Assembly: GCA_965234545.1 (NCBI GenBank)
Contig: OZ248348.1
Coordinates: forward strand, 992,001 to 1,056,000
Source: Methylotenera sp965234545
Lineage (GTDB): Bacteria; Pseudomonadota; Gammaproteobacteria; Burkholderiales; Methylophilaceae
Length of the DNA: 64,000 nt
Reading direction: 5' to 3'
Under the pieces are notes generated by a model that ran no database searches, was not told where the DNA came from, and was given only the letters and a program-made list of their open reading frames with translations. Each line of letters starts with the position of its first letter. Within the stretch, counting starts at the first letter, position 1. Below, piece by piece: positions 8,735-18,678 of this stretch. The position numbers and the translations under genes are program-made.

Positions 8735-10183
8735 TTAACTCAAGCTGCTGGTGATGGTGTAAATGCAGAGCTCCATAAGCTTTTCTGGCATCAGCCCTAT
8801 CACCAATAAGGCCAGGGCATTGAACCCCAACACGATGCGCGCGTCCATGGGCGCGCTGATGGCATGCGTGTCCAAGGGGTCATCAAAATACATGAGCTTG
8901 ATGACACGTAGGTAATAAAACGCGCCTATCACCGCCATTAACACGGCAAACACCACCAACCCAATATAGCCCGTTGCCAAGGCCGCTTGCAATACGCTAA
9001 ATTTTGCGTAGAAGCCCAATGTAGGTGGCACACCGGCCATGCTGAACATCACGATTAACATTAAAAAAGCATGCCATGGGCTGCGTTGATTGAGGCCTTT
9101 AAGGTCGTCGAGCTTGTCCGCTTCAAAGCCTGGACGTGACAACAGCAAAATAATACCAAAACCGGCTAATGTCATTAATACATAGCTGACCACGTAGAAC
9201 ATGGCAAAAATAAAGCCGTTCATGGTCGCGCTCATTAAGCCGTATAAGACAAAACCGATATGGGAAATAGTTGAGTAAGCCAACATGCGCTTTAGATTGG
9301 TTTGCGCAATGGCCGTGATGTTACCTATCAGTATCGAAAGCACCGCCATGATCATCAGCATTTGCTGCCAATCGACCGCTAGCGTTGATAAAGCCTGCAC
9401 CAACATCCGAATAACGAAGGCAAAAGCGGCCAGCTTAGGCACCGAACTAATTAACATGGTCACGGCGGTGGGCGAGCCTTCATAAACATCCGGCACCCAC
9501 ATCTGGAAAGGCACGGCACCCAATTTAAAGGCCAAGCCAGCAACGATAAATACCAAGCCCAATATCATGACGGCATGAATCTTAGCACCCGACATTAAAG
9601 CCATATTGATTTCAGCCAAGTTCAAACTACCGGTCATGCCGTACACCATGCTCATGCCGTACAACAACATGCCCGAGGCCAAGGCACCTAACACAAAATA
9701 CTTCATGGCGGCTTCAGTGGCCTTGGCGTTATCCCGGTCCATCGCCACCAAGGCATACAAACTAAGGGACAGCAGCTCCAAACCGACGTACAGCGTTAGC
9801 ATGCTTTGACCAGACACCATGACCATCATGCCCAATAAGGAGAACAAGACCAAGGCGTAAAACTCGCCACGGAACATGCCGCGATGCTGCAGGTATTGCC
9901 TGCTGTAAACGAAGATAAACGAGGTACCAAGGTACATCATGAGCTTAAGCACATCCGCCATTGCGTCATCGATAAATGCCCCACTAAATGCGGTGCTGAC
10001 ACTGGGTGCGTGGCTAGAAAAGCTAAAGTAGGCGGCGGCCAATAAGGTCAACTGCGCCATGCTGTATATCACCATGCGTCTGGCGGGTGAGATGAACAAG
10101 TCAGTTAATAAAATTACCATGGCCATGCACAGCACAATCAGCTCAGGCAAGGCGGTAATGAGGTCGTAACGTATCGTTTCCAT
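8735..10183 (-). CDS. nuoN: NADH-quinone oxidoreductase subunit N
   Basis: Membrane-arm proton-pumping subunit of complex I, 482 residues and about 14 hydrophobic helices. It belongs to the Mrp-antiporter-like family with NuoL and NuoM. Seen directly: the KLGAVPFQMWVPDVYEGSP loop, the conserved discontinuous helix with its lysine, and the LKRMLAYSTISHIGFVLYG segment. Last nuo gene, four bases after nuoM. Confidence 0.97.
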   Translation of the reverse strand: METIRYDLITALPELIVLCMAMVILLTDLFISPARRMVIYSMAQLTLLAAAYFSFSSHAPSVSTAFSGAFIDDAMADVLKLMMYLGTSFIFVYSRQYLQHRGMFRGEFYALVLFSLLGMMVMVSGQSMLTLYVGLELLSLSLYALVAMDRDNAKATEAAMKYFVLGALASGMLLYGMSMVYGMTGSLNLAEINMALMSGAKIHAVMILGLVFIVAGLAFKLGAVPFQMWVPDVYEGSPTAVTMLISSVPKLAAFAFVIRMLVQALSTLAVDWQQMLMIMAVLSILIGNITAIAQTNLKRMLAYSTISHIGFVLYGLMSATMNGFIFAMFYVVSYVLMTLAGFGIILLLSRPGFEADKLDDLKGLNQRSPWHAFLMLIVMFSMAGVPPTLGFYAKFSVLQAALATGYIGLVVFAVLMAVIGAFYYLRVIKLMYFDDPLDTHAISAPMDARIVLGFNALALLVIGLMPEKLMELCIYTITSSLS

Positions 10184-10186
10184 AAC

Positions 10187-11698
10187 TTATAAACCTGCTG
10201 GCAGGCTGGCAGGCAGCTTGCTTTGTGCGAAATGAGTAAGAAGTTCATTCACCGTGGCATTGGTCATGTCGGTAACCGCTTGTGGGTAAACGCCAAGAGC
10301 CAACACCAATACAGCCAATGTAGCCAAGATGAAAAATTCACGTTTATTTAAATCGCTCAAGGCCGCAACCTGATCGTTAGCCACCGGCCCATAAAATACC
10401 CGCTTCACCATCCACAGCGTATAAGCCGCACCGAATATTAGAGTAAAAGCAGCTAGGAATGCATACCAAAAATTAATTTGTATGGCGCCCAATATCACCA
10501 TGAACTCACCCACAAAACCCGAGGTGCCGGGCAGGCCGGTATTGGCCATGGCGAAGAACACGGCAAAGGCAGCAAACGCTGGCATGGTATTGGCCACGCC
10601 GCCGTAGGCTTCGATTTGCCTACTGTGCACGCGGTCGTAAAGCACACCCACGCACAAGAACATGGCCGCAGAAATAAAGCCGTGTGAGAGCATCTGCACG
10701 ATGGCGCCTTCTAGGCCTATGTTGTTAAACAGGAAAAAGCCCAGCGTCACAAAGCCCATGTGTGAGATGGACGAGTAAGCAATCAACTTTTTCATGTCTT
10801 TTTGCACCAAGGCCACTAAGGCGATGTAAACAATGGCAATTAAAGACAGGCTGATCATGTAGGGGGTTAAATGGTGGGCCGCATCGGGCGCAATGGGCAT
10901 AGCGAAGCGCAGAAAACTGTAGCCGCCCAGTTTAAGGGCAATCGCAGCCAACACTACTGAACCGCCAGTCGGTGCTTCCACGTGGGCATCCGGCAACCAA
11001 GTGTGCACTGGCCACATGGGAATTTTGACGGCAAAGGCCACAAAGAAAGCCAAGAACACTAAAATCTGCACTTGCAATGGCATGGGGAAACGGTAGAAAT
11101 CGGCAATTTCAAAGCTACCGGTATTTAAGTACAAATAGATAAAGGCCACCAACATCAAGAGTGAACCGAGCAAGGTGTAGAGGAAGAATTTAACCGTGGC
11201 GTAAACACGGTTAGGGCCACCCCAAATACCAATCACCAAGAACATGGGGATAAGCATCGCTTCCCAGAAAACATAATAGAGTATGGCATCCAGCGCACTG
11301 AACACCCCTATCATCAGGCCGCTCATAATCAAGAAACAAGCCATGTATTGCGCCACGCGCTTTTGTATCACTTCCCAGGCGGCAATAATCACTATCAGCG
11401 TGGTGAAGCTGGTTAGCAAAATCAAGGGCACAGCTAAACCGTCGGCACCCAAATGGTAGTTGATGTTAAAGGCCGGTATCCAGCTAAAGCCTTCTTGAAA
11501 TTGCAGGCTGCCATCCGCAAAATTAAATTGGGTATAAAGCGGGATGGTGACTAAAAAGCTGAGCAAGCCACCAAGCAAGGCTAACCAACGGGTGGCGTTA
11601 GCTTTGTTTTCGTTGGCGCTAGCGAGCACCACTACCCCAGCTAAAACCGGCAACCAAATCGCAAAACTCAACAGATGATGGTAGAAATAATTTTGCAT
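10187..11698 (-). CDS. nuoM: NADH-quinone oxidoreductase subunit M
   Basis: Antiporter-like membrane subunit of complex I, 503 residues. Diagnostic segments are VKIPMWPVHTWLPDAHVEAP and KKLIAYSSISHMGFVTLG, both around conserved lysines of the proton path, and the conserved helix-5 glutamate lies in VFWEAMLIPMFLVIG. Four bases separate it from nuoL and from nuoN, so it is one transcript. Confidence 0.97.
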   Translation of the reverse strand: MQNYFYHHLLSFAIWLPVLAGVVVLASANENKANATRWLALLGGLLSFLVTIPLYTQFNFADGSLQFQEGFSWIPAFNINYHLGADGLAVPLILLTSFTTLIVIIAAWEVIQKRVAQYMACFLIMSGLMIGVFSALDAILYYVFWEAMLIPMFLVIGIWGGPNRVYATVKFFLYTLLGSLLMLVAFIYLYLNTGSFEIADFYRFPMPLQVQILVFLAFFVAFAVKIPMWPVHTWLPDAHVEAPTGGSVVLAAIALKLGGYSFLRFAMPIAPDAAHHLTPYMISLSLIAIVYIALVALVQKDMKKLIAYSSISHMGFVTLGFFLFNNIGLEGAIVQMLSHGFISAAMFLCVGVLYDRVHSRQIEAYGGVANTMPAFAAFAVFFAMANTGLPGTSGFVGEFMVILGAIQINFWYAFLAAFTLIFGAAYTLWMVKRVFYGPVANDQVAALSDLNKREFFILATLAVLVLALGVYPQAVTDMTNATVNELLTHFAQSKLPASLPAGL

Positions 11699-11701
11699 TG
11701 T

Positions 11702-13729
11702 TTAAACTTTAGTGAAGAAAGTAAGCATTAAAAACACGCCTATGATCATGGCGAATGCGTAGTGGTAAATCAGCCCCGTTTGCAATTTACGCACGACAGC
11801 CGCAACTTTGCCGATCAGATTGGCTGTGCCATTGACCATGGCGCCATCGATGATGGTCACGTCACCAATTTGCCATAGTTTATGGCCGAGCAAACGCGAA
11901 CCGGCGGCAAACACTTTGTCGTTAAAGGCATCAAAACCGTACTTGTTTTCCAATATGTTGTTAAGCCAGGTCAACTTGCTTTGTATGCTAGCCGGTATGT
12001 CTGGTCGCTGCGTATAGAAGAACCAGGCCAGTAGGACGCCGGACGCGGCCAAAGCAAACGGCACACTCTGTAAGCCGTGTATGGCCATGCCAGCCGCATT
12101 GTGCATGGTGCTATGCCAATGGTGGGTCATCTCTTGCATGGCCGGGTGCGCGGCATAGTCTACGTATATAACGCCATTAAAGAAGTCGCCATATAGCATA
12201 GGCTCTATGGCCACATAGCCAATCCAAACAGACGGAATGGCCAAGAGGATTAAGGGCAACTTGATCACCCAACCCGGCTCATGCGGATTGTCTGTGGGGG
12301 CAAGACCATGATGGTGGTCATGGTCATCGTGATGTGCGTCGTGCTCGGCATCGTGATGAGGAGTACGCCATTTTTCCGCACCATGGAATACCAGGAAATA
12401 CATGCGGAAACTATAAAAAGCCGTGACAAACACCCCGGCCAACACGGCAAAATAGGCAAAGCCACTGCCGGCGATGTTGGATGCATGCACCGCTTCTATG
12501 ATGCTGTCTTTAGAATAGAATCCGGCAAAAAACGGCGTGCCAATTAAGGCCAATGAACCGATTAAAGACGTCAACCACGTCACCGGCATGTATTTTTTCA
12601 AGTTACCCATATTGCGTATGTCTTGATCGTGGTGCATGCCCATGATGACGGCACCTGCACCTAGGAACAACAAGGCTTTAAAGAAAGCATGCGTCATTAA
12701 GTGAAAGATGGCCACGGAATAAGCCGATGCACCGAGTGCTACGGTCATGTAGCCTAACTGCGAGAGCGTGGAATACGCCACCACCCGTTTAATGTCGTTT
12801 TGTATGATGCCCAAAAAGCCCATAAACAAGGCCGTGATGCTGCCAATAACAATAATGAATGACAGCGCCGTGGACGACAATTCAAACAGTGGCGACATCC
12901 TGGCCACCATGAATATACCCGCGGTGACCATGGTCGCCGCATGGATTAATGCCGAGATAGGCGTCGGGCCTTCCATGGAATCGGGTAGCCATACATGCAG
13001 CGGCACTTGCGCCGACTTACCCATGGCGCCGATAAACAGCAATATGCAGGTCACTGTCATCAAGGACCAAGCACTGCTGCCCATTAAATTGATTTGCACA
13101 TCGGCCATTTGTGGCGCCAGCGAGAACACCGATGCGTAATCCAAACTGCCAAAATGCATTAAGACCAAGCCTATGCCTAGTAGAAAACCGAAATCCCCTA
13201 CCCGATTAACCAGGAAAGCTTTTAAGTTGGCGTAAATGGCGGTTGGCCGGGTGTACCAAAAACCAATGAGTAAGTACGAAACCAAGCCCACCGCTTCCCA
13301 ACCAAAGAACAGCTGCATGAAGTTATTGCTCATGACCAGCATTAACATGGCAAAGGTAAACAGCGAGATGTAGCTAAAAAAGCGTGCGTAACCTGGGTCT
13401 TCGGCCATGTAGCCCACGGTGTAGATGTGCACCATAAGGGAAACAAAGGTCACCACCACCATCATCATGGCCGACAAATTATCGATCAAAAAGCCAATTT
13501 CAAAACTGAAGTTACCGGTTTTTAACCAAGAATAAACCGTTTCGTTATACGGCGCGCTGTGCATGGCATGGTTGAGCACGTAAACCGATAAGGCAAACGA
13601 CAAGGCCACACCCAGTATGGTGAGTACATGCGCGGCGGCTCTGGGCAGGAATTTGCCAAACAGGCCCACCACTGCAGCGGCTAATAGAGGCAGTATCGGT
13701 ATCGCTAAGTAAATCTGTTGCATGGTCAT
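11702..13729 (-). CDS. nuoL: NADH-quinone oxidoreductase subunit L
   Basis: Largest, distal antiporter-like subunit of complex I, 675 residues, with about 16 helices and the C-terminal lateral helix that braces the membrane arm. Markers: FFGWEAVGLVSYLLIGFW, QVPLHVWLPDSMEGPTPISA and IKRVVAYSTLSQLGYM. Between helices near residues 465-490 is a soluble loop very rich in His and Asp, which could bind metal; similar loops exist in other betaproteobacterial NuoL proteins. Seven bases after nuoK. Confidence 0.97.
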   Translation of the reverse strand: MTMQQIYLAIPILPLLAAAVVGLFGKFLPRAAAHVLTILGVALSFALSVYVLNHAMHSAPYNETVYSWLKTGNFSFEIGFLIDNLSAMMMVVVTFVSLMVHIYTVGYMAEDPGYARFFSYISLFTFAMLMLVMSNNFMQLFFGWEAVGLVSYLLIGFWYTRPTAIYANLKAFLVNRVGDFGFLLGIGLVLMHFGSLDYASVFSLAPQMADVQINLMGSSAWSLMTVTCILLFIGAMGKSAQVPLHVWLPDSMEGPTPISALIHAATMVTAGIFMVARMSPLFELSSTALSFIIVIGSITALFMGFLGIIQNDIKRVVAYSTLSQLGYMTVALGASAYSVAIFHLMTHAFFKALLFLGAGAVIMGMHHDQDIRNMGNLKKYMPVTWLTSLIGSLALIGTPFFAGFYSKDSIIEAVHASNIAGSGFAYFAVLAGVFVTAFYSFRMYFLVFHGAEKWRTPHHDAEHDAHHDDHDHHHGLAPTDNPHEPGWVIKLPLILLAIPSVWIGYVAIEPMLYGDFFNGVIYVDYAAHPAMQEMTHHWHSTMHNAAGMAIHGLQSVPFALAASGVLLAWFFYTQRPDIPASIQSKLTWLNNILENKYGFDAFNDKVFAAGSRLLGHKLWQIGDVTIIDGAMVNGTANLIGKVAAVVRKLQTGLIYHYAFAMIIGVFLMLTFFTKV

Positions 13730-13736
13730 TCTGAAC

Positions 13737-14042
13737 TTACCCTTTTAAGCGATTTAAATCGTCTACATTAATCGTGCGTAAGTTTCTAAACAGCACCACT
13801 AAGATAGCCAGGCCTATGGCCGACTCAGCAGCGGCCACGGTCAAAATAAAAAACACGAAAACCTGCCCAGCGATGTCATTCATATAATGTGAAAAGGCAA
13901 TGAAATTGAGGTTCACCGCTAACAGCATCAGCTCTATGGCCATCAATAAAATGATGACATTTTTACGATTTAAAAAGATACCGACCACGCTGATGGCAAA
14001 CAGCAAGGCACCAAGAATAAGGTAATGGGATAAACCTACCAT
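13737..14042 (-). CDS. nuoK: NADH-quinone oxidoreductase subunit K
   Basis: Small three-helix subunit (101 residues) of the complex I membrane arm. It has the glutamates in the second and third helices (IELMLLAVNLNF and VAAAESAIGLAI) that belong to the central proton path. The start overlaps the stop of nuoJ by one base, so the two are translationally coupled. Confidence 0.97.
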   Translation of the reverse strand: MVGLSHYLILGALLFAISVVGIFLNRKNVIILLMAIELMLLAVNLNFIAFSHYMNDIAGQVFVFFILTVAAAESAIGLAILVVLFRNLRTINVDDLNRLKG

Positions 14043-14698
14043 TATTTTTTCTCCTCAGTGATGGCAGTGGACTCGGCTTTAGGTTCCAGCACGGCGGCCA
14101 TTTTTACAATACGCAGCCTGTCGGCTTTTTTAACTGCCACCTGCTTATTGGCATCGGTAGGTTTGCTTTCTTTACGGCTTCTTAGCGTTAGCGCAATGGC
14201 GGCCACGATGGCCACCAACAGCACCACGGCGGCCAATTCAAAGGCCAACAAATAATCGGTGTACAGCACGCGACCCAAGGCTGCCGTGTTGCTGTAATCA
14301 GCCGGTTTGGCTGCTGGTGCCAACACTTTGTCCGCACCGAAATTATTCACCCCCACTATCATGACCATCTCAACTGCCATTAATCCACCTATCGGCAAGG
14401 CCACCGGTAACGCTTGCCAAAATCCCTCACGCAGGCGGTCTAAATTAATGTCCAACATCATCACCACGAATAAGAATAAGACCATAACGGCCCCAACGTA
14501 GACCAGCACCAAGGTGATGGCTAAGAACTCCGCTTCCAATAGTAGCCAAATGCCGGCAGCGGTAAAGAAAGCCAGCACTAAAAAAAGCGCGGCGTACACA
14601 GGATTGCGGGTAGTAATTACGCTTAGGGCGGCATACAGCAAAATAAGCGCTAAGGCGTAAAAAACCAGGTCTTGAAAATGTAACCCAAAAAATGTCAT
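14042..14698 (-). CDS. nuoJ: NADH-quinone oxidoreductase subunit J
   Basis: Five-helix membrane subunit, 218 residues. The region ITLVLVYVGAVMVLFLFVVMM is the hallmark of NuoJ, including the pi-bulge helix used in coupling. The C-terminus is a charged tail of about 50 residues (after residue 168), longer than in enteric NuoJ and of no clear function. It lies between nuoI and nuoK. Confidence 0.96.
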   Translation of the reverse strand: MTFFGLHFQDLVFYALALILLYAALSVITTRNPVYAALFLVLAFFTAAGIWLLLEAEFLAITLVLVYVGAVMVLFLFVVMMLDINLDRLREGFWQALPVALPIGGLMAVEMVMIVGVNNFGADKVLAPAAKPADYSNTAALGRVLYTDYLLAFELAAVVLLVAIVAAIALTLRSRKESKPTDANKQVAVKKADRLRIVKMAAVLEPKAESTAITEEKK

Positions 14699-14717
14699 GG
14701 TTGGCCTAGGCTCTCTC

Positions 14718-15209
14718 TTATCTAAAGGCTTTATCTAAATCGCGGTCTGCGGCTATTTGCTTCTCGTGTTTATCGCCCACGGCCAATAGCATTTCTTTGG
14801 TGTACAGTAAGTCGCCTCTTTGTTCGCCGTGGTAGTCAAACACCCGCGTTTCCACGATGGAATCCACCGGGCAAGATTCTTCACACATGCCACAAAAAAT
14901 GCATTTGCTTAAATCGATGTCGTATCGCGTGGTGCGACGGGTATTGTCCTCACGCTGCTCCGACTCTATGGTGATGGCCATAGCGGGGCATACGGCTTCG
15001 CATAATTTACAAGCGATGCAACGCTCTTCGCCATTGGCGTAACGCCTAAGCGCATGCAAACCACGAAAACGGTTGGATTGCGGCGTCACTTCTTCTGGGT
15101 ATTGCACGGTAATTTTGGGCGCAAAGAAATAGCGGCCGGTTAAGGCCATACCCTTTAATAGCTCTATCAGCATTAAGCTAGACAGCGATTTTTGTATAGT
15201 TTTAATCAT
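14718..15209 (-). CDS. nuoI: NADH-quinone oxidoreductase subunit I (two 4Fe-4S clusters)
   Basis: Peripheral-arm ferredoxin-like subunit carrying clusters N6a and N6b. The two motifs CIACKLCEAVCP and CIFCGMCEESCP are complete. I chose the ATG at 15209 (MIKTIQKSLSSLML), giving 163 residues, the family length. A longer frame to 15302 overlaps nuoH by almost 90 bases and adds no conserved sequence. Five bases separate it from nuoH. Confidence 0.97.
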   Translation of the reverse strand: MIKTIQKSLSSLMLIELLKGMALTGRYFFAPKITVQYPEEVTPQSNRFRGLHALRRYANGEERCIACKLCEAVCPAMAITIESEQREDNTRRTTRYDIDLSKCIFCGMCEESCPVDSIVETRVFDYHGEQRGDLLYTKEMLLAVGDKHEKQIAADRDLDKAFR

Positions 15210-15214
15210 AAGAT

Positions 15215-16243
15215 TTAATGGAATAAGTAAGCCCAAGGGGTTTGCATCATGCCACCTACCACGACTATCCAGACGATGGTAATGGGGATAAAGACCTTCC
15301 AACCTAAACGCATGATTTGGTCGTAGCGGTACCTAGGAAACGTGGCCCTAAACCATAAGAACAGGAACAGTAAGAACGCTACTTTAGCTAATAGCCAAAC
15401 AAAGCTATCCGCAATAAACGGCACGGGCGACAGCCACCCACCCAAGAACATTAAAGCAGCCAGCATGGAAACCAATATCATGTTGGCGTATTCGGCCAAG
15501 AAGAAAACTGCAAAAGCCATGCCGGAATACTCAACGTGGAAACCGGCGACAATTTCCGACTCGCCTTCGGCCACGTCAAACGGCGCACGATTGGTCTCGG
15601 CCACCGCACTGATAAAGTAAACTACGAACAAGGGGAACAAGGGCAGGAAGTACCAATGCCAAAAACCGCCACTCTGACCCATGACTATCTTGCCTAAATT
15701 CAATGAGTTAGCGCACATCAACACCCCAACCAAGGCAAAGCCCATGGCAATTTCATAGGACACGATCTGTGCCGCAGAGCGCAGTGAGCCTAAAAAAGCA
15801 TACTTAGAGTTGGAGGCCCAACCGGCAATAATCACGCCGTACACGGCCACCGAGGTCATGGCCAGTATGTACAACAAGCCAGCATCGACATCGGCCAAGA
15901 CCATGGTCATATCAAATGGCACCACTGCCCATGCTGCAAACGCAGGGGCAATGGCCAACACCGGACCCAATAAAAATAAAGTTTTATTAGCAGCGGTGGG
16001 GATGACTATTTCTTTAAATAACAATTTGATGCCGTCGGCCAAGGGTTGCAGCAAGCCAAAGTAACCAACACGATTGGGGCCTATGCGCACCTGCATGTAA
16101 CCAATGACTTTGCGTTCAGCCAAGGTTAAATAAGCCACTGCGCCCATTAAGGGCAGCACGATAGCGACAATTTTAATTAAGGTCCATGCCGTCAGCTCAA
16201 CGCCTGGCCAATAAACCCCGAATAATTGAGCGAACCATTCCAT
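15215..16243 (-). CDS. nuoH: NADH-quinone oxidoreductase subunit H
   Basis: Eight-helix membrane subunit that forms the quinone entry channel with NuoB and NuoD. 342 residues. Markers are AERKVIGYMQVRIGPNRVG near the N-terminus and AETNRAPFDVAEGESEIVAG, the acidic loop next to the quinone pocket, then FLWFRATFPRYRYDQ near the C-terminus. The start overlaps the stop of nuoG by one base. Confidence 0.98.
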   Translation of the reverse strand: MEWFAQLFGVYWPGVELTAWTLIKIVAIVLPLMGAVAYLTLAERKVIGYMQVRIGPNRVGYFGLLQPLADGIKLLFKEIVIPTAANKTLFLLGPVLAIAPAFAAWAVVPFDMTMVLADVDAGLLYILAMTSVAVYGVIIAGWASNSKYAFLGSLRSAAQIVSYEIAMGFALVGVLMCANSLNLGKIVMGQSGGFWHWYFLPLFPLFVVYFISAVAETNRAPFDVAEGESEIVAGFHVEYSGMAFAVFFLAEYANMILVSMLAALMFLGGWLSPVPFIADSFVWLLAKVAFLLFLFLWFRATFPRYRYDQIMRLGWKVFIPITIVWIVVVGGMMQTPWAYLFH

Positions 16244-18678
16244 TACGCGTGCACTTCCTTAAGGCCAGCTTGATAGGCCACCAATTGTTTTGCTGTGAGT
16301 TTTTCCACTGTGATGTCGCCCATTAAATCACCCAAACCTATGGTGTCTTCATGAGCAGCCGCCACGCGTACGCAACCTTTAGCCACGTGATTATCCAATT
16401 TGACCGTCAACACCGCACTGCCTTTGTCTTGCTTCACCAAAACTTGATCGCCTTCTTGCAAGCCCAAATCGGCTAACTGAGCGGCACTCATGCGCGCCAT
16501 AGGCTTGATGTTGTATTTGGTTTTTTTCAATGGCATGGAGCGACGCACGATGGGATCGGATTCGTATTGCGGCACTTCACCGATACGTTGCAAACCGTCG
16601 TGCTTGATGTTGATTTGTATCTCCACCAAGTCTTTTAGGTTGTTATTGAGGCTACGCCACACCACCGCCGACGGTTTTTCCCCGGCAAAAATGGCCTGTT
16701 TAACTTGCTCGCTGGTTTCGTAATCGAAGCCTGGCAGACCTAGCGTATTGGCTAATACGCGCAGCACTTTCCATGCCGGACGGCATTCGCCTAGTGGTTT
16801 AACCGCTGCAGCAAAACTTTGTACGCGCCCCTCCATGCTCATAAAGGTGCCTGAGGTCTCGCTAAAGGGGGCGATAGGCAACAAGATATCGGCATGCTCT
16901 AAAGCGCTGGATTTGTAGGCGGTCAAGGCAACCACGCATTCGGCTTTTTGCATGGCGGCTTTGGCTAATGCCGCGTGCTGGCAATCCAACTCCGGCTCTA
17001 TGTTAACTATTAGGTAAGCTTTGCGTGGCACTTCTAACATGGCTCGGGCATGCATGCCGCTGCTGCTAGGCATTACGCCCATCATGTGCATGCCGGTGCT
17101 GTTCGATGCGGCCGGCAAAATGCCGCCTTTCGCACCGGAAATACCGCCTATGGCTTCAGCCATGCTGTACATTTCAGTAAAGCGCGGATCGCTCAAGGCC
17201 ATGTTGCCGATAAAGATACCGACTTTAGGTGCGATTAAATCGTAGTCTTTACCATGCCCTGCCATGCTCTCGGCAATGGCTTGGGTATTCGGCCTGACTT
17301 TAATTTCTTCCAGCAACTGGTTTAGCGATGGGGGTAAACACAAGGATAGACGCTGTAAACCGGACATGGCTTTTAGCACTTGGCCCAAGACGTTTACCAT
17401 GTCATTGGGACGCACTATCACTTTGTGGGCAATGTCCATCAGTGGGTTATTGTCTAGTGGACTAATAATAGAAAGTTCGGCACCATTGGCCACGGCTTTA
17501 CGGAAACGCTTAGCCAGCAGCGGGTGCTCGTTTCTTAGATTAGAGCCTATTACCAGGATGCGATCCAACTCTTCAATCTCATGAATATTGCAACCCATCC
17601 ATGGCGTGCCCATGCGCTTGCCGTCTAACCTAAAGTCGGTTTGACGTAAACGGTAATCGACGTTACCGCAATTGAGTGCCGTGGCCAGTTGTTTGGCCAA
17701 ATACCCCTCTTCCATGGTGCTGTTCGGGGATACCAACACACCTAGGGCGTCGCCGCCGTGCTCGTTGGTGATGTCTTTAATCTGACCTGCCGCAAATTCC
17801 AGCGCGGTTTTCCAATCCGTTTCTAGCCAGTTACCGTTGTGCTTAATCATGGGCACTTTTAGGCGGTCCGGGCTATTCAGGCCTTCGTAGGAAAAACGGT
17901 CACGATCCGATAACCAACACTCGTTGATGCTGTCTTTTGTCCGTGGCAACACGCGCATGACTTTATTGTCTTTAACGTGCACTTCTATGTGTGAACCCAA
18001 GCCATCGTGCGGGGCTATGCTAGGCCTGCGGGTTAATTCCCAACTGCGGGCAGAATACCTAAACGGCTTGCTGGTCAGCGCGCCGACTGGGCATAAATCG
18101 ATGATGTTGCCGGACAATTCGGAATTCACGCTTTTGTCCACGTAAGCAGTGATTTCAGCGTGCTCACCACGCCCTACCATGCCCAACTCCATGATGCCGC
18201 CGACTTCTTGCAAGAAGCGTACGCAGCGCGTGCATTGTATGCAACGCGTCATGTCGGTGCTGACTAATGGCCCGATGTTTTTATTGAACACCACGCGTTT
18301 TTCTTCTGTGTAGCGTGAACCACTGGTGCCATAGGCCACCGCGACGTCTTGCAGATCGCATTCACCGCCTTGATCGCAGATAGGGCAATCCAGCGGATGG
18401 TTAATCAGCAAGAATTCCATCACGCTTTTTTGTGCTTCTATGGCCGATTTGGAGCGCGTGAATATCTTCATGCCATCTGCGACTGGTGTGGCACAAGCCG
18501 GCAAAGGTTTGTTGAAATTTTCAACCTGCACTAAACACATACGGCAATTGGCCGCCACGGATAATTTCGGGTGGTAGCAGAAACGCGGAATGGCAATGCC
18601 AACTTTGTCGGCCGCATCAATGATGGAACTGCCGTGCTCGACTTCTAACGCTTTGCCGTCAATTTCTATGTTTAACAT
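16243..18678 (-). CDS. nuoG: NADH-quinone oxidoreductase subunit G
   Basis: Large peripheral-arm iron-sulfur subunit, 811 residues. The N-terminal 2Fe-2S ferredoxin domain has CYHPKLSVAANCRMC; the His-Cys cluster region has HPLDCPICDQGGECDLQD; then CIQCTRCVRFLQE for the next 4Fe-4S clusters. The rest is a molybdopterin-oxidoreductase-like domain with no visible cofactor requirement, as usual. Start and stop codons overlap those of nuoF and nuoH by one base each. Confidence 0.97.
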   Translation of the reverse strand: MLNIEIDGKALEVEHGSSIIDAADKVGIAIPRFCYHPKLSVAANCRMCLVQVENFNKPLPACATPVADGMKIFTRSKSAIEAQKSVMEFLLINHPLDCPICDQGGECDLQDVAVAYGTSGSRYTEEKRVVFNKNIGPLVSTDMTRCIQCTRCVRFLQEVGGIMELGMVGRGEHAEITAYVDKSVNSELSGNIIDLCPVGALTSKPFRYSARSWELTRRPSIAPHDGLGSHIEVHVKDNKVMRVLPRTKDSINECWLSDRDRFSYEGLNSPDRLKVPMIKHNGNWLETDWKTALEFAAGQIKDITNEHGGDALGVLVSPNSTMEEGYLAKQLATALNCGNVDYRLRQTDFRLDGKRMGTPWMGCNIHEIEELDRILVIGSNLRNEHPLLAKRFRKAVANGAELSIISPLDNNPLMDIAHKVIVRPNDMVNVLGQVLKAMSGLQRLSLCLPPSLNQLLEEIKVRPNTQAIAESMAGHGKDYDLIAPKVGIFIGNMALSDPRFTEMYSMAEAIGGISGAKGGILPAASNSTGMHMMGVMPSSSGMHARAMLEVPRKAYLIVNIEPELDCQHAALAKAAMQKAECVVALTAYKSSALEHADILLPIAPFSETSGTFMSMEGRVQSFAAAVKPLGECRPAWKVLRVLANTLGLPGFDYETSEQVKQAIFAGEKPSAVVWRSLNNNLKDLVEIQINIKHDGLQRIGEVPQYESDPIVRRSMPLKKTKYNIKPMARMSAAQLADLGLQEGDQVLVKQDKGSAVLTVKLDNHVAKGCVRVAAAHEDTIGLGDLMGDITVEKLTAKQLVAYQAGLKEVHA

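Noticed and set aside
15210..15302. Longer N-terminus for NuoI (194 residues)
   Set aside because: The extra part overlaps nuoH and has no conserved sequence; the ATG at 15209 gives the family length.
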